Program-made: the position numbers and the translations under genes
The notes under the pieces: model-generated
Told to the model about the DNA's origin: nothing
The model's database searches: none
The model's input: only the letters and a program-made list of their open reading frames with translations
Part shown: positions 1 through 11,100 of the stretch, one piece after another
Numbering within the stretch: position 1 is the first letter of the stretch
How the letters are laid out: every line of letters starts with the position of its first letter
Source of the DNA: a bacterium
Lineage (GTDB): Bacteria; Bacillota; Bacilli; Lactobacillales; Streptococcaceae
NCBI GenBank assembly: GCA_905221205.1
Contig: CAJNCG010000005.1
Span: forward strand, 1 to 64,000
DNA length: 64,000 bases
Reading direction: 5' to 3'

Positions 1-72
1 GGAAGTAGCTCAGCTTGGTAGAGTACTTGGTTTGGGACCAAGGTGTCGCAGGTTCGAATCCTGTCTTCCCGA
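1..72 (+). tRNA. tRNA-Pro (UGG), 5' end cut by window
   Basis: Cloverleaf with anticodon stem CTTGG/CCAAG around a 7-base loop carrying TGG, which reads proline CCA codons. The T arm holds GGTTCGAATC. The 3' acceptor strand CTTCCCG pairs with GGAAG at the window edge, so two 5' bases lie outside the window. The discriminator base is A at 72 and CCA is not encoded. Confidence 0.95.
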
Positions 73-82
73 TTCATTACAG

Positions 83-107
83 AGATACGTAAGAGTATCT
101 TTTTTTT
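83..107 (+). terminator. Terminator after tRNA-Pro
   Basis: Hairpin AGATAC/GTATCT (83-88 with 95-100) with a 6-base loop, followed by an eight-T run. It lies 10 bases after the tRNA. Confidence 0.7.
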
Positions 108-130
108 AAAACTAGATATTATATACATTA

Positions 131-161
131 AGAGAGAATCAGTTTGGTTCTCTCTTTTTTT
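131..161 (+). terminator. Second terminator hairpin
   Basis: AGAGAGAA (131-138) pairs with TTCTCTCT (148-155) and runs into a T tract. This is tandem to the hairpin at 83-107. Confidence 0.7.
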
Positions 162-241
162 GGCTCTATAATATTTGTAGTGGGGATATTATGGAGCCTA
201 TTTTTGTGTAGAAAAAAGTCCCATATGACCTATAATGAAAA

Positions 242-451
242 GCGACAAAACAACTCGATATCAAAGACCCAAACATCAAAATTGTAGATATCATCAATAT
301 GGATACACATAAGGAAATAATCACCAAACTGGATTATGAGCCTCCATCGTGTCCTAACTGTGGAAGTCAAATGAAGAAATATGACTTTCAAAAATCGTCT
401 AAAATTCCTTTAAAATCAGCGTATACTTTTTGTCTCCAGTCTTTTCAATAA
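242..451 (+). pseudogene. ISL3-family transposase fragment (IS1167-like)
   Basis: The frame reads TKQLDIKDPNIKIVDIIN, then THKEIITKLDYEPPSCPNCG and MKKYDFQKSSKIP, before diverging and stopping at 449-451. This matches my memory of the N-terminus of ISL3-family transposases of streptococci (IS1167/IS1193 type), including the first CxxC zinc-ribbon pair. The in-frame stop at 236-238 and the loss of everything after residue ~57 of the match show a dead remnant. The rest of the roughly 430-residue transposase is absent. The left end of the element may lie near 162 but I cannot confirm its terminal repeat. Confidence 0.65.
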
Positions 452-716
452 ATACTGTAGTTTAGGTATACACATTGAAATTTAACAGATTTTATAACTC
501 TTATAAATTTTTAAGAAAGCAATAGGAGAGTTTCTGTTGAGCCTATAGTATATGTTTTTATGTTATAAAAATTACTGCTATCAAAATTTTAAATAAGTAT
601 TAGTTTACATTATAGTGTGAATTGGGTTTGATATTTCCTTTGAGGAGGCTACCTTAGATTTTTCTACTTGTGTTTTATTGTATAGTGTATCTTGCTTATT
701 TTGAACAGAATTTTTA
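452..716. other. AT-rich spacer without a recognisable gene
   Basis: Very AT-rich, with frequent stops in all frames and no start with a convincing ribosome-binding site. It lies between the transposase fragment and the operon promoter and is probably decayed mobile-element flank. Nothing else was identified. Confidence 0.5.
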
Positions 717-780
717 TGACATTTGTCATATTTCCTAGTGACAGAAGCATCTAGCTCCGCAAACTTCAAAGAGCTATAAT
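717..780 (+). promoter_or_regulatory. Probable activator-dependent promoter with TGACA operator
   Basis: A perfect -10 TATAAT is at 775-780. At 17-base spacing the -35 position (752-757, TAGCTC) matches the consensus poorly. Upstream lies a perfect inverted repeat TGACA-TT-TGTCA (717-728) and a further half-site TGACA (739-743), 22 bases apart, about two helical turns. This layout fits binding of a LuxR-type response regulator just upstream of RNA polymerase. The downstream operon encodes such a regulator, so autoregulation is inferred. Confidence 0.5.
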
Positions 781-806
781 TGAAGTATGAAGTGGAGGAA
801 GAAGAA

Positions 807-998
807 ATGAAAAATAAAATGATTGTCGCAGTGAGTTTAGTAGCAGCAGGAGTTATGACCTATCTCATGTTTTCGGGATTGGATGAGGATTTCTACCATT
901 TTCCTTGGGAGCTATTTGCAGGATTTGGAATCATGTCTTGGTTGATCCGAGAAGGTTTGAAATTAGTCTCAGATGTGAAAAAGGAGTTTGAAAAATGA
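807..998 (+). CDS. Small membrane protein A of the ABC/two-component operon
   Basis: 63-residue protein of unknown function. Two hydrophobic helices are visible, about residues 4-22 and 35-52, with a charged C-terminus (VKKEFEK). The start is set at ATG 807 because GGAGGA at 794-799 lies 7 bases upstream; a longer TTG start at 780 would overlap the -10 box. The stop overlaps the next start as ATGA, so the two are translationally coupled. It is the first gene of a six-gene operon ending in a histidine kinase and response regulator. Its size, topology and position suggest an accessory of the transporter or the sensor, which is inference only. Confidence 0.75.
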   Translation: MKNKMIVAVSLVAAGVMTYLMFSGLDEDFYHFPWELFAGFGIMSWLIREGLKLVSDVKKEFEK

Positions 999-1189
999 AA
1001 AAAGCGTTTCTCTATCTTTTTATTGGACTATCACTAGTGGTATGGTTGGTAGAAATGTTTACAGGTTGGTTTGATCAAGCCTTCCTTCACCAATTCATCC
1101 GTGGTGCCTGGGGACTAGGATTTATGATTTTTATCGCCTTTCCTATAGGGATGGAATGGCTGAAAGGAGAATATCATGAACATGATTAA
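995..1189 (+). CDS. Small membrane protein B of the ABC/two-component operon
   Basis: 64-residue protein of unknown function with two predicted transmembrane helices (about 4-24 and 33-54) and an acidic, histidine-containing tail. Its length and two-helix plan resemble the preceding gene, and both have a glycine-rich second helix followed by a charged end, so the pair may be diverged duplicates. It overlaps the upstream gene by 4 bases and the ATPase gene downstream by 14 bases. AAGGAG at 1164-1169 inside this gene is the ribosome-binding site of the ATPase. Confidence 0.75.
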   Translation: MKKAFLYLFIGLSLVVWLVEMFTGWFDQAFLHQFIRGAWGLGFMIFIAFPIGMEWLKGEYHEHD

Positions 1190-2060
1190 GGTACAAGGAT
1201 TGCATAAAAGCATCAAGGGTAAAGCTATTTTGAAGGATATTTCCTTTGAGGTAGCTGAAGGTGAATGCGTCGCCTTGATTGGGCCAAATGGTGCTGGAAA
1301 GACAACACTCTTGGACTGTTTGCTCGGAGATAAATTGGTCTCCAGCGGTCAAGTATCCATCCAAGGCTTGCCAGTGACGAGCTCTAAGTTAGACTACACA
1401 AGATCCTACCTCCCTCAAGAAAATGTCATCGTTCAGAAATTAAAGGTCAAAGAGTTGATTGCTTTCTTTCAAAGCATTTACCCAAATCCCTTGAGCAACC
1501 AGGAAATCGATCAACTATTGCAGTTTGACCAGCAACAAAAAGAGCAATTCGCAGAAAAATTGTCAGGTGGACAAAAGCGTCTCTTCTCTTTTGTCTTGAC
1601 CTTGATTGGGCGACCAAAGCTTGTCTTTTTAGATGAACCAACTGCTGCCATGGATACTTCAACTCGTCAACGCTTTTGGGAAATTGTTCAGGAACTAAAA
1701 GCTAAGGGAGTTACCATTCTCTATTCCTCCCATTATATCGAAGAGGTAGAGCATACAGCGGACCGAATCTTGGTCTTTAATAAGGGAGAGTTGATTCGCG
1801 ATACAACACCTCTAGCTATGCGTAGTGAGGAGATTGAAAAGCACTTTATCCTTCCTCTAGCATATAAGGAAGTTGTCGAACAGTCAAACTTGGTTGAAAA
1901 CTGGTCACAAAAACAGGATGCTCTACAAGTAGTCACACGCGAAGCAGATGCTTTCTGGGAACTATTAGTCCGAGCAGGATGTAGGATTCAAGAAATTGAA
2001 GTCAATAATCGTAGCTTACTGGATACAATCTTTGAAGAAACACAAAAGGGAGATGACTAA
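1176..2060 (+). CDS. ABC transporter ATP-binding protein
   Basis: 294-residue nucleotide-binding subunit. The Walker A motif GPNGAGKT is at 36-43, the signature LSGGQ at 129-133, and Walker B ends at D153-E154. A C-terminal extension of about 90 residues follows the ATPase core, as in ABC-2 type exporters of the drug/bacteriocin class. The start ATG at 1176 has AAGGAG 6 bases upstream. It pairs with the permease encoded 1 base downstream. The order ATPase, permease, kinase, regulator matches Bacillus yvfRSTU and, from memory, the pneumococcal TCS11 locus. The substrate is unknown. Confidence 0.92.
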   Translation: MNMIKVQGLHKSIKGKAILKDISFEVAEGECVALIGPNGAGKTTLLDCLLGDKLVSSGQVSIQGLPVTSSKLDYTRSYLPQENVIVQKLKVKELIAFFQSIYPNPLSNQEIDQLLQFDQQQKEQFAEKLSGGQKRLFSFVLTLIGRPKLVFLDEPTAAMDTSTRQRFWEIVQELKAKGVTILYSSHYIEEVEHTADRILVFNKGELIRDTTPLAMRSEEIEKHFILPLAYKEVVEQSNLVENWSQKQDALQVVTREADAFWELLVRAGCRIQEIEVNNRSLLDTIFEETQKGDD

Positions 2061-2061
2061 G

Positions 2062-2798
2062 ATGAAACAATGGATAGCATTAAATAAGATAGAATTTCTA
2101 TTGACCAAACGACAATTAGTCTACTATCTATTATCCGTAGGGATGCCGACAGCCTTCTATTTATTCTTTTCAGGCATGTACCAGGACACACCAGGTGGAC
2201 CGGCTAATTTTATGCGTGATTACCTCATCTCCATGACAGCCTTTTCCATGATGTCGACAGCTATGTTTTCATTCCCAGCTGTTTTACATACAGATAAAAT
2301 CAACAACTGGCAGAAAACATTGCGCCATACTCCGGTAAATATGGTAGAATATTATCTATCAAAGATAACAAGTATGATGGTTGATTATTTGGTCTCAATC
2401 CTGGTTGTTTTCTCAGTTGGGCACTTGGTTAGAGGTGTGGATATGCCTCTAGGAAGCTGGATTGGAGCTGCGATTTTGCTGATTGCGGGAAGTATTGCTT
2501 TTGTAGCGCTTGGCTTGACCTTGACTCTCTTGCCGACTAGTCAGCTGATGTCTGTCGTGGGCAATCTTCTTTACTTTGGCTTGGCTGTTTTAGGCGGACT
2601 CTGGATGCCCATCTCTTTATTTCCAGACTGGATGCAAGCAATCGGGAAGCGTCTACCAAGCTATCAGTTGATGGAATTAATCAAGACCTTCTTAAATGAG
2701 GGTGGCATTAATCTATTAGCGACAGTTTATTTACTTGTTTTTTCAGCAGTTTTGTTTGGTTGGACCATTTACCTTCAAGGTCATAAGGAGAATGCTTA

Positions 2799-2799
<1 letters not shown>
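2062..2799 (+). CDS. ABC-2 type transporter permease
   Basis: 245-residue integral membrane protein with about six hydrophobic helices and no ATPase motifs, typical of ABC-2 permeases that work as homodimers with a separate ATPase. ATG 2062 is chosen; an in-frame ATG at 2053 sits too close to the AAGGGAG at 2046-2052. The gene begins 1 base after the ATPase stop and its TAATG end overlaps the kinase start, so it is translationally coupled on both sides. Likely an exporter; substrate unknown. Confidence 0.88.
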
Positions 2800-4497
<1,698 letters not shown>

Positions 4498-4565
4498 TGA
4501 TATAATATTTTTCTGAACATTATGTGCTAAAAATGATGGGATTGAATGGATCAATACCTAACTTT

Positions 4566-4590
4566 AGGAGGGATTTATTCCTCCTTTTCT
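4566..4590 (+). terminator. Terminator of the ABC/two-component operon
   Basis: AGGAGG (4566-4571) pairs with CCTCCT (4580-4585), followed by a T-rich run. Confidence 0.75.
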
Positions 4591-4645
4591 TTCTTTTGGG
4601 AGCAATACAAACGAGCTAAAAATAACAATAAAAAAGAAAAATATC

Positions 4646-4675
4646 TTGACAAGCAAGGGAAAAATTTGTTACAAT
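4646..4675 (+). promoter_or_regulatory. rpsL operon promoter
   Basis: TTGACA (4646-4651), an 18-base spacer, then TACAAT (4670-4675). It is a strong vegetative promoter for the ribosomal operon. Transcription would start near 4682, leaving a leader of about 130 bases. Confidence 0.85.
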
Positions 4676-4681
4676 AATAGA

Positions 4682-4800
4682 CGGTACTTTTTACTTTTGG
4701 TCTCTCAAGAGTGTACAGGGACGTGCTGACAAATGTTGCAAAAGTACACACAGATGATAGCTGTCACCAAGTGTATCATCACCAAAAATAAAAAAACACA
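4682..4800 (+). promoter_or_regulatory. Folded 5' leader of rpsL
   Basis: Two perfect stems can be drawn: GTACTTTT (4684-4691) with AAAAGTAC (4740-4747), enclosing 48 bases, and GATGATA (4753-4759) with TATCATC (4774-4780). They lie just upstream of the AGGAGA ribosome-binding site. No open reading frame or intrinsic terminator is evident. A ribosomal-protein-binding autoregulatory leader is possible but unproven. Confidence 0.45.
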
Positions 4801-4811
4801 GGAGAATGTAG

Positions 4812-5225
4812 ATGCCTACAATTAACCAATTGGTTCGCAAACCGCGTAAATCAAAAGTAGAAAAATCTAAATCACCAGCTTTGAACGTTGGTTACAACAG
4901 TCATAAAAAAGTTCAAACAAACGTTTCTTCACCACAAAAACGTGGTGTTGCAACTCGTGTTGGAACAATGACACCTAAAAAACCTAACTCAGCCCTTCGT
5001 AAATTCGCTCGTGTACGTTTGAGCAACCTTATCGAAGTTACTGCCTACATCCCAGGTATCGGACACAACTTGCAAGAACACAGCGTGGTTCTTCTTCGCG
5101 GTGGACGTGTAAAAGACCTTCCAGGGGTACGTTACCATATCGTCCGTGGTGCACTTGATACTGCAGGTGTTAACGATCGTAAACAAGGCCGTTCTAAATA
5201 CGGTACTAAACGTCCAAAAGCATAA
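4812..5225 (+). CDS. rpsL: 30S ribosomal protein S12
   Basis: 137 residues, full length for the Firmicute form. It is a component of the 30S decoding centre. The conserved [11 protein letters not shown] segment is present with K56, the residue whose change gives streptomycin resistance in pneumococcus, so the wild-type sensitive form is encoded. The [11 protein letters not shown] and [14 protein letters not shown] blocks are intact. AGGAGA lies 6-7 bases before the ATG. Codon use is strongly biased as expected for a highly expressed gene. It is first in rpsL-rpsG, with fusA downstream. Confidence 0.99.
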   Translation: MPTINQLVRKPRKSKVEKSKSPALNVGYNSHKKVQTNVSSPQKRGVATRVGTMTPKKPNSALRKFARVRLSNLIEVTAYIPGIGHNLQEHSVVLLRGGRVKDLPGVRYHIVRGALDTAGVNDRKQGRSKYGTKRPKA

Positions 5226-5244
5226 GGAAAGGGGATAAAGAGAA

Positions 5245-5715
5245 ATGAGTCGTAAAAATAGAGCTCCAAAACGTGACGTATTGCCAGATCCGCTTTACAA
5301 TTCACAATTAGTTACTCGTCTTATCAACCGCGTTATGCTTGACGGTAAACGTGGTACAGCTGCTTCAATCGTTTACGGTGCTTTTGAACAAATCAAAGAA
5401 GCTACTGGCAACGATGCACTTGAAGTATTTGAAACAGCTATGGAAAACATCATGCCTGTACTTGAAGTACGTGCACGTCGTGTTGGTGGATCTAACTACC
5501 AAGTCCCAGTTGAAGTTCGTCCAGAACGTCGTACAACACTTGGACTTCGTTGGTTGGTAACAATTGCTCGTCTTCGTGGTGAACACACAATGCAAGACCG
5601 TCTTGCAAAAGAAATCTTGGATGCTGCTAACAACACTGGTGCAGCTGTTAAGAAACGTGAAGACACTCACCGTATGGCTGAAGCTAACCGTGCATTCGCA
5701 CACTTCCGTTGGTAA
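5245..5715 (+). CDS. rpsG: 30S ribosomal protein S7
   Basis: 156 residues, full length. It binds the 3' major domain of 16S rRNA and nucleates head assembly of the 30S subunit. The conserved N-terminus ([16 protein letters not shown]) and the C-terminal [11 protein letters not shown] are present. It lies 19 bases after rpsL with a purine-rich ribosome-binding site (GGAAAGGGG) and is co-transcribed with it. Strong codon bias. Confidence 0.99.
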
Positions 5716-5905
5716 GAATAAGATACTAAGGGCGTTAAAAAAGCGACTGAAAATTAGGAAGCTTGACGCGGAATCAACGATTCTAGGAAAGCTTATCTAT
5801 TTTCCAAGATTTTAGCCCGAGTTCAATTGAGCTCAATCAGCTCTTAGCTACAACTCAACTTACCATCTCGTAAGTTGAAACCAACAATAGCATGAAAAGA
5901 TTGAG
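5716..5905 (+). other. Structured rpsG-fusA spacer
   Basis: No gene is seen. Two self-complementary segments stand out: the 12-base palindrome ATTGAGCTCAAT (5826-5837) and an 8-bp stem CAACTTAC/GTAAGTTG (5856-5863 with 5870-5877). They precede a terminator and a separate fusA promoter. Confidence 0.5.
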
Positions 5906-5934
5906 AACGGGTAGGTCCTGCCTATCCGTTTTTA
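5906..5934 (+). terminator. Terminator between rpsG and fusA
   Basis: AACGGGTAGG (5906-5915) pairs with CCTATCCGTT (5921-5930) with one G-U pair, then a short T run. Read-through may still supply fusA. Confidence 0.75.
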
Positions 5935-5943
5935 TTAAAATCG

Positions 5944-5952
5944 TGTTATAAT
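5944..5952 (+). promoter_or_regulatory. fusA extended -10 promoter
   Basis: TGTTATAAT: TG one base before TATAAT (5947-5952), with no clear -35. It gives fusA its own transcript start near 5959. Confidence 0.65.
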
Positions 5953-5990
5953 AGAATAGAAATCAAAAATAAATAGGAGAAACAAACCTC

Positions 5991-8072
5991 ATGGCACGCG
6001 AATTTTCACTTGAAAAAACTCGTAATATCGGTATCATGGCTCACGTCGATGCTGGTAAAACAACAACTACTGAGCGTATTCTTTACTACACTGGTAAAAT
6101 CCACAAAATCGGTGAAACTCACGAAGGTGCGTCACAAATGGACTGGATGGAGCAAGAGCAAGAACGTGGTATCACTATCACATCTGCTGCGACAACAGCT
6201 CAATGGAACAACCACCGCGTAAACATCATCGACACACCAGGACACGTGGACTTCACAATCGAAGTACAACGTTCTCTTCGTGTATTGGATGGTGCAGTTA
6301 CCGTTCTTGACTCACAATCAGGTGTTGAACCTCAAACTGAAACAGTTTGGCGTCAAGCAACTGAGTACGGAGTTCCACGTATCGTATTTGCCAACAAAAT
6401 GGACAAAATCGGTGCTGACTTCCTTTACTCTGTAAGCACACTTCACGATCGTCTTCAAGCAAATGCACACCCAATCCAATTGCCAATCGGTTCTGAAGAT
6501 GACTTCCGTGGTATCATCGACTTGATCAAGATGAAAGCTGAAATCTATACTAACGACCTTGGTACAGATATCCTTGAAGAAGACATCCCAGCTGAATACC
6601 TTGAACAAGCTCAAGAATACCGTGAAAAATTGATCGAAGCAGTTGCTGAAACTGACGAAGAATTGATGATGAAATACCTTGAAGGTGAAGAAATCACTAA
6701 CGAAGAATTGAAAGCTGGTATCCGTAAAGCGACTATCAACGTTGAATTCTTCCCAGTATTGTGTGGTTCTGCCTTCAAGAACAAAGGTGTTCAATTGATG
6801 CTTGATGCGGTTATCGACTACCTTCCAAGCCCACTTGACATCCCAGCAATCAAAGGTATCAACCCAGATACAGACGAAGAAGAAACTCGTCCAGCATCTG
6901 ACGAAGAGCCATTTGCAGCTCTTGCCTTCAAGATCATGACAGACCCATTCGTAGGTCGTTTGACATTCTTCCGTGTTTACTCAGGTGTTCTTCAATCAGG
7001 TTCTTACGTATTGAACACTTCTAAAGGCAAACGTGAACGTATCGGACGTATCCTTCAAATGCACGCTAACAGCCGTCAAGAAATCGACACTGTTTATTCA
7101 GGTGATATCGCTGCTGCCGTTGGTTTGAAAGATACTACAACTGGTGACTCATTGACAGATGAAAAAGCTAAAATCATCCTTGAGTCAATCAACGTTCCAG
7201 AACCAGTTATCCAATTGATGGTTGAGCCAAAATCTAAAGCTGACCAAGACAAGATGGGTATCGCCCTTCAAAAATTGGCTGAAGAAGATCCAACATTCCG
7301 CGTTGAAACAAACGTTGAAACTGGTGAAACAGTTATCTCTGGTATGGGTGAGCTTCACCTTGACGTCCTTGTTGACCGTATGCGTCGTGAGTTCAAAGTT
7401 GAAGCGAACGTAGGTGCTCCTCAAGTATCTTACCGTGAAACATTCCGCGCTTCTACTCAAGCACGTGGATTCTTCAAACGTCAATCTGGTGGTAAAGGTC
7501 AATTCGGTGATGTATGGATTGAATTTACTCCAAATGAAGAAGGTAAAGGATTCGAATTCGAAAACGCAATCGTCGGTGGTGTGGTTCCTCGCGAATTTAT
7601 CCCAGCGGTTGAAAAAGGTTTAGTAGAATCTATGGCTAACGGTGTTCTTGCAGGTTACCCAATGGTTGACGTTAAAGCTAAGCTTTACGATGGTTCATAC
7701 CACGATGTCGACTCATCTGAAACTGCCTTCAAGATTGCGGCTTCACTTGCCCTTAAAGAAGCTGCTAAATCAGCACAACCAGCTATCCTTGAACCAATGA
7801 TGCTTGTAACAATCACTGTTCCAGAAGAAAACCTTGGTGATGTTATGGGTCACGTAACTGCTCGTCGTGGACGTGTTGATGGTATGGAAGCACACGGTAA
7901 CAGCCAAATTGTTCGTGCTTACGTTCCACTTGCTGAAATGTTCGGTTACGCAACAGTTCTTCGTTCTGCATCTCAAGGACGTGGTACATTCATGATGGTA
8001 TTTGACCACTACGAAGATGTACCTAAGTCAGTACAAGAAGAAATCATTAAGAAAAACAAAGGTGAAGACTAA
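5991..8072 (+). CDS. fusA: Translation elongation factor G
   Basis: 693 residues, normal length. It is a GTPase that drives ribosomal translocation and, with RRF, ribosome recycling. G1 is AHVDAGKTT (17-25), G2 RGITI, G3 DTPGH, G4 NKMD. The EF-G domain III-V blocks ([40 protein letters not shown]) are complete. It has its own extended -10 promoter in addition to possible read-through from rpsL-rpsG. Codon bias is extreme, as in its neighbours. Confidence 0.99.
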   Translation: MAREFSLEKTRNIGIMAHVDAGKTTTTERILYYTGKIHKIGETHEGASQMDWMEQEQERGITITSAATTAQWNNHRVNIIDTPGHVDFTIEVQRSLRVLDGAVTVLDSQSGVEPQTETVWRQATEYGVPRIVFANKMDKIGADFLYSVSTLHDRLQANAHPIQLPIGSEDDFRGIIDLIKMKAEIYTNDLGTDILEEDIPAEYLEQAQEYREKLIEAVAETDEELMMKYLEGEEITNEELKAGIRKATINVEFFPVLCGSAFKNKGVQLMLDAVIDYLPSPLDIPAIKGINPDTDEEETRPASDEEPFAALAFKIMTDPFVGRLTFFRVYSGVLQSGSYVLNTSKGKRERIGRILQMHANSRQEIDTVYSGDIAAAVGLKDTTTGDSLTDEKAKIILESINVPEPVIQLMVEPKSKADQDKMGIALQKLAEEDPTFRVETNVETGETVISGMGELHLDVLVDRMRREFKVEANVGAPQVSYRETFRASTQARGFFKRQSGGKGQFGDVWIEFTPNEEGKGFEFENAIVGGVVPREFIPAVEKGLVESMANGVLAGYPMVDVKAKLYDGSYHDVDSSETAFKIAASLALKEAAKSAQPAILEPMMLVTITVPEENLGDVMGHVTARRGRVDGMEAHGNSQIVRAYVPLAEMFGYATVLRSASQGRGTFMMVFDHYEDVPKSVQEEIIKKNKGED

Positions 8073-8090
8073 TCTGTCCTCACTCTAGAA

Positions 8091-8115
8091 GGAAGTCACT
8101 TAGTGGCTTCCTTTT
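8091..8115 (+). terminator. fusA terminator
   Basis: GGAAGTCAC (8091-8099) pairs with GTGGCTTCC (8103-8111) with one G-U, then TTTTGT. Confidence 0.85.
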
Positions 8116-8139
8116 GTCTTTAGAAAATACCTCTAAATA

Positions 8140-8148
8140 TGGTAAAAT
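8140..8148 (+). promoter_or_regulatory. polC extended -10 promoter
   Basis: TGGTAAAAT (8140-8148) with no good -35. The ribosome-binding site TGAGGA lies at 8164-8169. Confidence 0.6.
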
Positions 8149-8175
8149 AGTAGGAGAATAATGTGAGGAAAATGA

Positions 8176-11100
8176 ATGTCAAATAGTTTTGAAATTTTGA
8201 TGAATCAACTGGGGATGCCTGCTGAAATGAGACAGGCTCCTGCTTTATCACAGGCTGATATTGAGCGAGTTGTAGTTCATAAAATTAGTAAGGTATGGGA
8301 GTTTCATTTCGTATTTTCTAATATTTTACCGATTGAAATCTTTTTAGAATTAAAGAAGGGTTTGAGTGAGGAATTTTCTAAGACAGGAAATAAAGCTGTT
8401 TTTGAAATCAAGGCTCTATCTCAAGAATTTTCAAATCAACTTTTACAAGCCTATTATAGAGAGGCTTTTTCTGAGGGGCCATGTGCTAGTCAAGGTTTTA
8501 AGTCCCTTTATCAAAATCTGCAAGTTCGTGCTGAGGGCAATCAACTCCTTATTGAAGGATCAGAGGCGATCGATAAGGAACACTTTAAGAAAAATCATCT
8601 TCCTAATTTAACTAAACAACTTGAAAAATTTGGCTTTCCAACTTTTAACTGTCAAGTAGAAAAGAATGATGTGCTGACTCAAGAGCAGGAAGAAGCCTTT
8701 CATGCTGAAAATGAGCAGATTGTTCAAGCTGCCAATGAGGAAGCGCTCCGTGCGATGGAGCAACTGGAACAGATGGCACCTCCTCCAGCAGAAGAGAAAC
8801 CAGCCTTTGATTTTCAAGCCAAAAAAGCTGCAGCTAAACCGAAGCTGGATAAGGCGGAGATTACTCCTATGATCGAAGTGACAACTGAGGAAAATCGTCT
8901 GGTCTTTGAAGGGGTTGTTTTTGATGTAGAGCAAAAAGTGACCAGAACGGGTCGTGTTTTAATCAACTTTAAAATGACGGACTACACTTCAAGTTTTTCT
9001 ATGCAAAAGTGGGTTAAAAATGAGGAAGAGGCTAAGAAATTTGATCTCATCAAGAAGAATTCTTGGCTCCGAGTGCGTGGGAATGTGGAGATGAATAACT
9101 TCACACGCGATTTGACCATGAATGTGCAGGATGTGCAAGAAGTTGTTCACTATGAGCGGAAGGATTTGATGCCAGAAGGTGAGCGTCGGGTTGAGTTTCA
9201 TGCCCATACAAATATGTCGACCATGGATGCTCTACCAGAGGTTGAAGAAATCGTTGCGACAGCTGCTAAGTGGGGACACAAAGCAGTTGCTATCACGGAC
9301 CACGGGAATGTCCAGTCCTTCCCACACGGATATAAGGCGGCTAAAAAAGCTGGAATTCAGCTAATCTATGGAATGGAAGCCAATATCGTGGAGGACCGGG
9401 TTCCTATCGTCTACAACGAAGTGGAGATGGACTTGTCAGAAGCAACCTATGTGGTCTTTGACGTGGAAACGACGGGGCTTTCAGCTATCTATAATGATTT
9501 GATTCAGGTTGCAGCCTCTAAGATGTACAAGGGGAATGTCATTGCCGAATTTGATGAATTTATCAATCCTGGACATCCTTTGTCAGCCTTTACCACGGAG
9601 TTGACTGGTATTACAGATGATCATGTCAAAAATGCTAAACCACTGGAACAAGTTCTGCAAGAATTCCAAGAATTTTGCAAGGATACAGTCTTAGTCGCCC
9701 ACAATGCGACCTTTGACGTTGGCTTTATGAATGCCAATTATGAGCGTCATGGTCTTCCAAGGATTAGCCGACCAGTTATTGATACGCTGGAGTTTGCTAG
9801 AAATCTCTATCCTGAGTATAAACGTCATGGTTTGGGACCTTTGACTAAGCGTTTTGGTGTGGCCTTGGAACATCACCACATGGCCAACTACGATGCGGAA
9901 GCGACTGGTCGTCTACTTTTCATTTTTATAAAAGAGGTGGCAGAAAAACATGGTGTGACTGATCTAGCTAGACTCAACATTGATCTAATCAGTCCAGATT
10001 CTTATAAAAAAGCTCGGATTAAGCATGCGACCATTTATGTCAAGAATCAGGTAGGTCTAAAAAATATCTTTAAACTGGTTTCTTTGTCCAATACCAAGTA
10101 CTTTGAAGGTGTTCCGAGGATACCGAGAACGGTTCTAGATGCCCATCGGGAGGGCCTGATTTTAGGGTCGGCTTGCTCCGAGGGTGAAGTTTTTGACGCG
10201 GTTGTTTCCCAAGGTGTGGATGCGGCGGTTGAGGTGGCCAAGTATTATGACTTTATCGAGGTCATGCCACCAGCTATCTATGCTCCCTTGATTGCTAAAG
10301 AGCAGATCAAGGATATGGAGGAGCTCCAGACTATTATCAAGAGTTTGATAGAGGTTGGAGACCGCCTTGGCAAGCCCGTTTTGGCTACGGGAAATGTCCA
10401 CTATATCGAACCGGAAGAAGAAATTTATCGTGAAATTATTGTTCGTAGTTTGGGTCAGGGGGCGATGATTAACCGAACTATTGGTCATGGTGAACATGCC
10501 CAACCAGCTCCTCTCCCCAAAGCTCATTTTAGAACGACTAATGAGATGTTGGATGAATTTGCCTTCTTGGGAGAGGATTTGGCTCGTAAACTGGTTATTG
10601 AAAATCCAAATACTTTGGCAGAGACCTTTGAACCTGTTGAAGTTGTAAAAGGTGATTTGTACACACCTTTTATCGACAAGGCTGAAGAAACGGTCGCTGA
10701 GTTGACCTATAAGAAAGCCTTTGAGATTTATGGAAATCCGCTGCCAGATATTGTTGATTTGCGAATTGAAAAAGAATTAACTTCTATTCTAGGGAATGGA
10801 TTTGCCGTTATTTACCTGGCTTCCCAGATGCTGGTGCAACGTTCCAATGAACGGGGTTACTTGGTTGGTTCTCGTGGGTCTGTTGGGTCCAGTTTTGTTG
10901 CGACCATGATTGGGATTACGGAGGTTAATCCTCTCTCTCCTCACTATGTCTGTGGTCAGTGTCAGTACAGTGAGTTTATTACCGATGGTTCTTATGGTTC
11001 CGGTTTTGATATGCCTAATAAGGATTGTCCAAACTGTGGCCACAAACTCAGTAAAAATGGGCAGGATATTCCGTTTGAGACCTTCCTCGGTTTTGATGGG

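Noticed and set aside
780-806. Longer N-terminus for the first small membrane protein from TTG 780
   Set aside because: The TTG overlaps the -10 box, so it could not be transcribed; ATG 807 has a strong ribosome-binding site.
5365-5703. 112-codon open frame antisense to rpsG
   Set aside because: Shadow of the strongly biased codon use of rpsG; no start signals, and composition is unlike a real protein.
6318-6794. 158-codon open frame antisense to fusA
   Set aside because: Same cause: biased codons of fusA remove stops on the other strand. The product is Phe/Cys-rich and has no ribosome-binding site.
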